A DNA stretch of 64,000 nucleotides. Origin: Taxillus chinensis. Its lineage: Eukaryota > Streptophyta > Magnoliopsida > Santalales > Loranthaceae. Location: the NCBI GenBank assembly GCA_023512835.1, contig CM042092.1:9328793-9392792 (forward strand). Reading direction: 5' to 3'. Every line of letters begins with the position of its first letter. The first letter of the stretch is position 1. The notes beneath the pieces were generated by a model, which saw only the letters and a program-made list of their open reading frames with translations, made no database searches and was not told the origin of the DNA. A program made the translations under genes and the position numbers. Below, one piece after another: positions 55,864 through 64,000 of the stretch.

Positions 55864-57275
55864 TAATAAAATTATGTTCTTTCCAAAACTACATTTTAAT
55901 CAGGGATATAATTTGTTATGTCCTTGCAAAAACTTTTTTATTCCACACTTTCTTTTATAAACCCATAGAATTATATATCCTTTCTTTTTATAAAATCTTA
56001 AATTAAAATATAAGTGTCAATAAATTTAAATATATAGGTTATTAAATGTAATAATTAATTTATTTCTTGGTTTAATTTTTTAATTCTATATTTACAAAAT
56101 TACTAGTTCTGAATAATAATAATAGAATAATAATAATAATAATAAAGTAAGTATTATCTTTTCTTTGTGGGTAATGATATGTATTTTGGGTTCTAATTAT
56201 CAAAGTACTCTATGCAAATTTCATTTATATGAATAATGAATATATATATATGTTTATATATATATATATTAGTATGTTATCTTTTATTGAAAATTTAATT
56301 GTAGCTTTATAAGCAAGTATGAAAAATTATATCCCAAAATTCACAAAATGCTTGCCAATCCTAAATTGATTACCATGAAACTATTATTATTTTTTGTTTA
56401 ACTTTTTCACCCACTTTTTCCCCCCTAAATTCCTCCGTCAGTATATCAAAGTGGATTTCAGAAAACAATTAAATTCATATTACTTACCTCTAAATTTTTA
56501 CATAAAATGTTTTTGTTAACAATTCTTAATGAATTTATATATTTCCTCTTTTTTTCTAATGCAATTATGTTCTTTCCAAAACTACATTTTAATCGGGGAG
56601 TGAATTTGTTATATGTCCAATTGCGAAACCTTTTTTATCACACACTTTCTTTTATAAACCCATAGAATTATATATCCTTTTATAAAATCTTAAATTAAAA
56701 TACATATGTGTCAATAAAATTTAAATATATAGGTTATTAAATGTAATAATTAGTTTATTTCTTAGTTTAGTTTTTTAATTTTATATTTACAAAATTACTA
56801 GTTCTAAATAATAATAATAATAATAGAAAATTAATAATAAAAAAAATTAAGTAAGTACTATCTTTTCTTTGTGAGTAATGATATGTATTTTGGTTCTAAT
56901 TATCAAAGTACTCTATGCAATTTTCATTTATATAAATAATGAAGATATATATTTGTATATATTAGTATATTATCATTTATTGAAAATTTAATTGTAGCTT
57001 TATACGCAAGTATGAAAAATTATATCCTAAAATTCATAAAATGCATGGCAATTCTAAATTGATTACCGTGAAACTATTATTAACTTTTTTACATAATTTT
57101 TTTCCTAAATTCCTCCGTCATAACATTGGGCGGATCGTAGTAAAAAATATTTATAAAATTAGAATAATAATTTCAATTTTAAGAAAACAATTAACTTCAT
57201 ATTACTTACCTCTAATTTTTTACATAAAATGTTTTTGTTAACAATTCTCAATAAATTTATATATTTTATCTTTTC
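55864..57275. repeat. ~690-bp tandem duplication upstream of the polygalacturonase
   Basis: Two head-to-tail copies, about 55864-56555 and about 56556-57275 (offset 693 bp). Both contain AATTATGTTCTTTCCAAAAC, CTTTTATAAACCCATAGAAT, GGTTATTAAATGTAATAATT, ATGATATGTATTTTGG and AAATGTTTTTGTTAACAATT. A shorter third copy is at about 59435-59700. Confidence 0.9.
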
Positions 57276-57987
57276 CTTAATCTGCAATGGAAGAAATCCA
57301 AAGCGGCGGCGGCAGCCGAGAGATGTACTTTACAGCTAACATCAAGCTTGTCACAGTTTTTTTTTAAAATTTACAAATTTAAATTTCAGTTTGTTTTTTT
57401 ATACAAATAATAAACACGGAGAATTATTTTTATATAATTTAATAATTATAGAATAAATGTTTTTTTTTTATAAATCTAACAGAAAAAATTAAATATAAGA
57501 CATCGGTTAATTACTATTTTTGTTGCAAGGACTCATAAATAATTGTGATAGGCTATATTTTTGGTGTGCGGTTGTGTTTATGCCCAAATCCCCCACGTAA
57601 TATGCCCAATTCATTTTCTAATAACCCTAACCCTATTTTCTTTTGTTTTCGGGTCCTCTTTAATGTACTCGTAGCACTTTGAAACTTAAAAAATATACTT
57701 CCTTGGTGCAAAGGGCAAACATTGGTTGTTGCATACAAAACTTCCGTTAGCCATATATTATACCATAATCTGGGTAGTTTTGTGAGTACATAATTAGAAC
57801 ATCTTAAACACTCTCGTTATCAACAGCACTAGTGACAGTGCTTAAAATGAAACAGTGTTTACAAAACTCTTCCCGGATATCCACTTTGAATTTGTTGCAT
57901 AACGTAGGAGATGGAGAAATTTATTGAAGCAGCTTAATAAAAACAAAAACAGGTTCATTCTGCTACTCTAGGAAAGATTCAAAAAGT
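57276..57987. other. Spacer with a short GC-rich coding-like piece
   Basis: At 57287 a plus-strand ATG opens MEEIQSGGGSREMYFTANIK and stops within a T-run about ten codons later. It may be a fragment of a first exon, but it is too short to name. The rest is AT-rich with nothing recognisable. Confidence 0.3.
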
Positions 57988-57989
57988 TT

Positions 57990-58385
57990 ACACTGCATAA
58001 AAACCAAATAGAAAAGTATCCACACCTCCAAATCCAGGAATTAATCCGAGCTGAAGTTCAGGGAAGCCCAGCTTTGCATTTAAAGTAGATATTCGAGCAT
58101 GGCAAACCTGAAGAAGTACAACACATGAAATGGGCATGAATTTGACATTATCAGTTTTTTTTTTAACACCATCTATAGCAGCAACTGAAGGTTTTCTGGA
58201 ACCTGAGGCATACCAAACATGCAGATAGCAGATGGCAAACACGAGACTCAAACTACTTCCACCCTCATACAGTTGAGTAAAACTTGAAAGTAATAAATGA
58301 AAAACTTAGGAATCTACTGTATACCTTCTAAAATGGCAGTGAGAATCTCGACGGACATAGAACCAGGGTCAGGCTGCTCCACTGT
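57990..58385 (-). pseudogene. Peroxisomal multifunctional protein (MFP2/AIM1-type) fragment
   Basis: Three pieces of the enoyl-CoA hydratase part of a plant beta-oxidation multifunctional protein lie in order on the minus strand. EQPDPGSMSVEILTAILE is at about 58382-58327, SRKPSVAAIDG at about 58199-58167, and CHARISTLNAKLGFPELQLG with LIPGFGG at about 58105-58025. The usual ALGGGLELAM segment between the second and third is missing. After GFGG the frame leaves the family (TQRLPRL expected) and stops. No NAD-binding dehydrogenase part follows. This is a fragment with exon-like spacing, not a working gene. Confidence 0.75.
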
Positions 58386-58453
58386 AACCAGTCAAAACTC
58401 AAAATTGAGCAGATATGCATGTCTATATAGCAAAAACATTGAAGGGTATTAGT

Positions 58454-58648
58454 TTATATCCTTGCCAGTCCAATAGCTATCATACCCGCACTGCAACCCA
58501 TCCCGGAAAGATTGAGGCTCATGATGTTGCTCTTCATTCCAAACTTGCTAACTATATATCCTTGCTTCCAGGGAAGGTGTAGGGAGGAACACACAGCAAT
58601 TACAGGTAGGGAGGGGAGACTAGCAGTGTGTGTCAAACGTTGTCCCAC
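58454..58648 (-). pseudogene. 3-ketoacyl-CoA synthase (KCS) fragment
   Basis: One piece reads YIVSKFGMKSNIMSLNLSGM then GCSAGMIAIGLAR, the region around the catalytic cysteine of plant very-long-chain fatty-acid elongases (FAE1/KCS family). The conserved Asp after Ile is Gly here, and the frame stops two codons after GLAR. The part before YIVSK does not fit the family. The fragment lies directly upstream of, and in the same orientation as, the multifunctional-protein fragment. Confidence 0.75.
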
Positions 58649-58669
58649 TCGGACAACGGAATGAAATTT

Positions 58670-59228
58670 GGTTTCCTTGTAATGACTAAGACCCTTCTTG
58701 AGTTACTTGAATCACGTGATGAAGCGAATGGGTTATGAGATACTCAAACTCAGGAAAGTCCCCGGCCAACTGCCGCAGTGATGCGGTTGCCGATAGGGCT
58801 CGACCCCTTCCCGCGCGCTGAGATTCGGCCGAGACAAGTGTGGAGCCCTCATCAGTCTCTCGCCGGAACGCTTATTTGGTTATCTGCAACACAGTTATTC
58901 GCTTAGTCTCTAGTGGACATATAACTGAACGGGGCTTACGATCAAGTGATTCACTTTTGGAAATTTGGCCAACCCTTACATGTTATTATTATTATTTTTT
59001 GGCTTTAGTAATTTGTTTATGTTGTTAACACAACCATACACCAAAAATAGCCGACCACAATTATGAGTCATCCCGCGTTAAAATAGTTAACCAAAATGAT
59101 TTCCAATATTAACATACTAAACATAGATAATTCAAAGTATTTACCAAATATTTGAAATATTCCACCCAAAAAGTGAATATAAAAATACTGATTAAATGGA
59201 GAATTTGAAAATTTTCAAATTTCAAAAA
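58670..59228. other. GC-richer unidentified segment then AT-rich spacer
   Basis: 58670-58950 is about half GC, unlike its surroundings, and has no convincing reading frame. It could be a transposon end or LTR that helped assemble the neighbouring gene fragments, but no diagnostic terminus was found. 59030-59228 is AT-rich. Confidence 0.4.
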
Positions 59229-59700
59229 GAATTGATTGGTATCAGGCTATCAGCAATCTTCTTTTATAGGTAAAGCGTTAGGAATAACTTTATCTTCTAC
59301 TTTCCATATCTACTATACATTTCTATCCTTCTTTTTTTTTTTTTTTTGAAGAAACTAAGGAATGTGCCAATTTTCGTCTAATTTTGGGGATTAGTTATGT
59401 GTAAAATGAAAATTTTAACATATTGCCCGAATTCATAAAAATAATGTTCTTTCCAAAACTACTCTTTAATTTAATCATGGAGAGAATAATTTATATGTCG
59501 CCTTACCGAACCTTTATTATTTCACACTTCCTTTTATAAACTCATAGAATTATATATCCTTTTTTTTATAAATCTTAAATTAAAATATATAGTTTATTAA
59601 ATGTAATAATTAAGCTATTTCTTATTTTAGATTTTTAACTCCATATCGGAGTTTTGAATAATATAATAATAAAATTTTAAAAATCAGGACTATCTTTTCT
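59229..59700 (-). promoter_or_regulatory. Orphan copy of the polygalacturonase promoter region
   Basis: Matches 55660-56110 in the same orientation: GATTGGTATC, AGCATTAGGAATAA/AGCGTTAGGAATAA, ATCTTCTACTT, AATGTGCC, TTCTTTCCAAAACTAC, CATAGAATTATATATCCTTT and AAATGTAATAATTAA. A TATA-like CTATAAAAG lies at 59269-59261 (minus), at the place equivalent to the TATA box of the real gene. No polygalacturonase exon follows on the minus strand. Confidence 0.75.
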
Positions 59701-61380
59701 TTGTGAGTATAGATTAGCAAAACCCTATCACTTTGTAAATATATTACTTGGTCCAAAACGTGTCAACTGCCAAGATATGTCGAGACATATCAAAGCACAA
59801 AATACTACTTCTTTTTCTTACCTCCTTTCCAAGCTAACCTCACTTTACTGTACTTTTCTTTCCCCCTCAAATAACGCCACCACTTTTAATGCTATCAATC
59901 AACCAGCTTATAGTTTTCACTTTTTTTTTCACCTCTTTTCTACCTATTGTTTTTTCATTCTAATTCCAAATCTAGCCAAGCAAAGCAGAGGTAATAAATC
60001 ACGAATTGCCCACACTTTTTTTTTTTTTTTTTTTTTTACGGAACTTGTCTCATCTTCTCCGCCAAAGCAATCTCTCTCTTTCTGTCTGTTTTTTAAGCCT
60101 TTTCTAAAAAAAAAAAACATTTCTGCCGATAGTCAAGTCCACAGCTGGCGATGACTGACTACCTGGACCCTCTGCCACAACGAGAGAGAGGACCAATTTC
60201 TTCCCACAACCGTCGATGGCGGCTAAGGATGCAAGCACCGGTGAACCGATGACGTACTTAACCGTAAAATATGGTTTCAAATCATAAATAATCCCAAAAG
60301 AATGGCCAAGATCCTACATAAAATAATGTTAAAAGTTTAAATTTCTTACCATGGTGTAAATATATATATTAATGATGAAACAACAAATCTGATTTTTACC
60401 TGAGTCAAAGCGGGTCTCCGATAGCCTATCGGGTGGATGCAGGGCGGGGCAAAATTAACAACATGCTAATTAATATATAATTTTAATAAATAAAATATAA
60501 TTAAATTTATAATGAAATGCATCATTATTTTTTTAAAACATACAATAAATATTGTAGTATATAGTATCAATAACTAAATGTAAAAAAAAATAAAGTTAAA
60601 AAACATCGATACATCAATTACTAATGGATAATAATAGAGATCATAAATTCATCACCATTTACCATTAATATCAATCCTAAAAAAACGTAGTCTTCATATC
60701 AAGTTAATCAAGTAAAAGATTTATAATTTCAAACACACCAACATCATCAAATGAATTGAATATATCACTATCAACATACCACATCTTTGTCTCTCCTCTG
60801 CATGTTTTGGTGATATTTTATTTCTTTTGATTGGATGTACAAAGTTATAAGTGTTTCAATTTTTTTGATACATGATGATGAAAAAGCTTGGACAACTAAC
60901 ATAGACTATCTTTTAAAGTAATGATGCACATGAATCGCAAAAAAAATCACCAACACTTAACAACCAGATTTCACCTATTTTGTATTGAATCAAAGTTTTA
61001 AAAACTTTCATTCTTGTCCATAAAAGTGTTATACTTCAAATTGATTTTAGTGCATTCTTTCATGTTGGAAAATATTTTTATAAACATTTTCATCCTCTTT
61101 TATCAATGTCACCCACGATTGCGTGGAGTATTCTAGCGGAATCTTCATTAAGTCATAAAAAAATGCCATAAGTATATACTGCCTTTGTAAAATTTAATAA
61201 AATGATATTACTTTTTTTAAAGCTGGATTATTTTTTTAAATAGTGAGCACATTAAATTTAAAATTACTTGTAAATTTATCTGGTTAAAAATAATTTGACG
61301 GCTTAATAAACAACCCGACCCCCTAATGGCCACACTGCTCATTTTGTCAACATCCTTTTTTCACCACGATCGCCACCCAA
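59701..61380. other. Spacer, no gene seen
   Basis: 59750-60250 is richer in pyrimidines. At 60215 a plus-strand ATG opens MAAKDASTGEPMTYLTVKYG and stops three codons later; it could be a truncated first exon. The remainder is AT-rich without domains. Confidence 0.4.
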
Positions 61381-61384
61381 TCAT

Positions 61385-61930
61385 AGGGTTTCATTTCCCA
61401 CCCTCCCCAATCCATATCCCTAGCTTCGGTTGAGCCCAACAAATCGCCACCCCCGACTTCGACTCCTCATCGCCTCCCCCGATCGCCTCGCAACGAAGAC
61501 TAATTCCACCGATCTCGAAGACGGTTCGTTGTTCTCGACATAGCTATGGATCTATTCCCGCACATTGCAGCGGTTCACTCGAGTTCGGTCCCTTCGGTGA
61601 TGAGCCTCTCTTTGATCGCTGAGTTCTAGAGGCGGCGATCTCTGAGGTCGATCCTCTGCCGGAGGTGGGGCTTTCATCCGTGAAGTTCCTCTGTGAGTTT
61701 CTGTTTTTTCCGTCATTCTCTGGGAGGTGTTCTCTGAGCTATGGATCCATATCTGTGTTTGCTTCTGGTTTTAGGGCCTGTTCTTATGTAATTTAGATCA
61801 GTATTGCTCAATTTACTACTAGCAGTGATCTTCGACCTGCAATCTAAACGCAGTTGCTCTGCTATGCATTGGAAATGTAGTTTATTGCGTTCTTTTTAAT
61901 GTAATCAGATGGAGATGTATTTAACAACGA
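61385..61930 (+). other. 5'UTR-like segment of an unknown gene
   Basis: A sharp GC rise, CGCCACC-type leader sequence, a GT donor-like CTGTGAGTTTCTG (about 61691) and T-rich intron-like sequence resemble a plant leader exon and intron. No coding exon follows; the copia fragment begins at about 61930. The short frame MDLFPHIAAVHSSSVPSVMS ends quickly at TAG. Confidence 0.4.
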
Positions 61931-64000
61931 AATGCCATTCGGATTCCCGTTGGTAACACAGTGAGCTCCTAAGTTTGATTTCTCTCAATGGATTCAATCT
62001 CACTCATCATTGCTTTGTTCCACTTTGAAGCTTCAGAGAATGAAATGAGATCAGTCTCTGCTACCATCATAACCATCATCATTGCCATCAAACTTTCCTC
62101 GTCCAAAGGATCTCCTGTTTCATAATCGGCCATCCATCCTGGTGATCTGCGTTCTCGCAAACCCCTTCCTGAAATCAAACAACTAGTTCTTGATTCTGTT
62201 TCAGCTGTTGGTGACATCACCGAGTTACCACTAGGTCCTGATTCTATTTCACCTGGAGGTGACACCACTGAGTTTCCTCTATCAACTTCTTCTGCAGTCT
62301 GATTGTCAGCTTCGTCTTCCCATTCAAGCGTATCACACCTTATTTCTTCATCAGGTCTGCCCCAGTCCCATGCTTTTTCTTCTTCAAAGACAACGTCTTT
62401 ACTAACGATGACCTTTTTTGTAGCAGGATCACACAACCTCCAAGCCTTCGACTCATCACTAACTCTGATGAGAACACATTTTTGGCTTTTATCATCCAGT
62501 TTGCTTCTCTTTTGATATTTGGGTGCTACACACCCAAATATCGGAAAATATTCCACTATCGGTTTCGAACCGCTCCATGATTTTCTGGGGTTTTGTTCTT
62601 CAGTGCTACTGTTGGACTTCAATTTTGTATGTGCACACACCATCTCACTGCTTCAGACCAGAATGCTCTAGGAACTTGTCTCTCAGTCAACATCAAATAA
62701 ACTGCATTCATTATGGTTCTATCTTTTCTTTTTGAAACTCCATTTTGTTGGGGTGTGTAGGTGGTTGTCAATTGTCAGCTAATTCCTGCATATTTGCAGA
62801 ACTTACTGGACTCGTTTGAGTTGAACTCCCCACCTCAATATGTTCTTAAATAGGTTATGAACGCACCAGTCTCCTTCTCTACACTAACTTTGAAATTCTT
62901 AAATGAAGCAAAAGCTTTTGATTTCTGATGCAGAAAGTACGCCCAAGTTTTTCTAGTAAGGTAATCAATAAAGGTTAGGAAGTACCTCTTTCCACCGTGT
63001 GATATTGGTTTGATTGGTCCACATATGTCTGATTGTATCAGCTGCAAGCGTCTAGTTGCTCTTCACATGCTCTTCTTTGGTATAAAATCTTTGTGTTGCT
63101 TTCCAACCAAGCAAGTGGTGCATATTTTCTTAGTAGTTTCCAGACATGGTAGCCCAACAACCATCTTCTTCTAAGACAACAGCTTTAAACCGTGATGATT
63201 CAGGTGCCTGAATCGATAATGCCATATATGAGCCTCCTTCTTTTGTGACATAGATGCAAGTAGAAAGAACATCCTATTTCCACTTATTTGTTTGCATGAT
63301 TAATCCTCTTGCTGAATGAAACTTGAATCAGAATGGCTAACCCCTTTTCTTGGAGTTGTACAATGCTTAGCAGATTATTCTTCAGCTCAGGTACATAATA
63401 GACATCAGATATTACCTGAGTCATACCATCAACTTGCACTCTTACATTTCCTTTTGCAACTATAGCCATCCTCATATCATTTCCAAGCTTCACACCGTGG
63501 TGGAAATTGTGTTCCAGACTTATAAATCATTCTTTGTTTCCTATTATGTGGTTACTACACCTTGAATCGAGAAACCATGCCTCTTCTCTCTTCAGTTTCT
63601 ATAGTTCTAGCTGAGCCATCAACAAAAGTTCTTTTTCCTCCAATTAAGCATAATTGGCTCTCTTGACTGCTTCAAGGCACTCGTATTGGAAATGTCCCAG
63701 TTTGTGACATTTGAAACATTCAATAGCTTCTTTGTTTAGAGTTTGTCTTCCTCTGCCTCTACCACGACCTCCTCTGAACGTGCCTCGACCTCTTCTTTTT
63801 CCAACTTATTCGTCCTGAACAACCTTCAAGACATGTTCTTCCTCTCAATTTACACACATACGTTGCTCATGAATCAACAAACTTCCATGCAATTCATCAA
63901 TACTCATTTGACTGAGATCATTTGATTCTTCTATTGAGCAAACAACATAGTTGAATTTGTTCGTCAATGATCTGAGTATTTTCCCAATCACTGTGCTCTG
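61930..64000 (-). mobile_element. Truncated Ty1/copia gag-pol, broken, runs off window
   Basis: Read on the minus strand: an RGRGRG-rich nucleic-acid-binding stretch and a CCHC zinc knuckle (CFKCHKLGHFQYEC, 63719-63677); a protease/GAG-pre-integrase part with YYVPELKNNLLS (63284-63493); integrase core (IDYLTRKTWAYFLHQKSKAF, 62835-63047), then a PQQNG-type segment (about 62746-62730); then the region after the core (62643-61969). It stops at IERNQT-TAG, where reverse transcriptase would normally begin. Frameshifts and stops separate the parts, and RT, RNase H and the 3' LTR are missing. The gag start and 5' LTR lie beyond 64000, if present. Confidence 0.85.

Overview
The window looks like nuclear DNA of a eudicot plant. 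It is AT-rich, intron-rich and gene-sparse, with many microsatellites, decayed copia-type retroelements and MITE-like repeats. Every recognisable gene is a plant family. I cannot name the species.

Five protein genes can be reconstructed exon by exon with consistent reading phase. (1) Minus strand, 14727-18028: a small Gag1-like/DUF4050 protein, 158 aa, 5 exons. (2) Plus strand, 33341-34194: an AP2/ERF factor of the SHINE/WIN1 clade, 203 aa, 3 exons. (3) Plus strand, 37892-42149: an SPX1/SPX2-type phosphate-sensing protein, 303 aa, 3 exons. (4) Plus strand, 45598-51371: a UAP56/SUB2-type DECD-box RNA helicase, 428 aa, 11 coding exons. (5) Minus strand, 52963-55618: a GH28 polygalacturonase, 398 aa, about 10 exons. 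They do not form one pathway. They cover cuticle and wax regulation, phosphate signalling, mRNA export and splicing, and cell-wall pectin breakdown, which is normal for a stretch of plant chromosome.

Layout. 1-14.7 kb is repeat-rich: a MULE-like element with a GC-rich minisatellite, a duplicated 330-bp block at 5.7-6.6 kb, and a strange homopolymer-riddled region at 9.3-11.3 kb that may be an assembly artefact. 14.7-18.3 kb is the DUF4050 gene. 18.3-32.5 kb is intergenic, with MITE-like elements, GC-richer islands and unidentified exon-like remnants. 32.5-34.2 kb is the SHINE gene with a tandemly duplicated upstream region, followed by a decayed copia fragment at 35.3-36.3 kb. 37.7-42.2 kb is the SPX gene, with a PHR1-type site, two upstream ORFs and an intronic SINE-like fragment. 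45.3-51.4 kb is the helicase. 52.9-55.7 kb is the polygalacturonase. 55.7-60 kb holds tandem copies of its 5' flank plus a pseudogene patchwork of ketoacyl-CoA synthase and peroxisomal multifunctional-protein pieces. 61.4-64 kb has a 5'UTR-like segment abutting a truncated copia gag-pol on the minus strand that runs off the window.

The most interesting points are two GC-AG introns (in the SHINE and helicase genes), a NAGNAG acceptor, a duplicated promoter-proximal block before the SHINE gene, an orphan polygalacturonase-type promoter at 59.2-59.7 kb next to the chimeric pseudogene, and a uORF whose stop overlaps the SPX start codon. I did not see a convincing new biological system. No CRISPR, intact tRNA or rRNA gene was seen.
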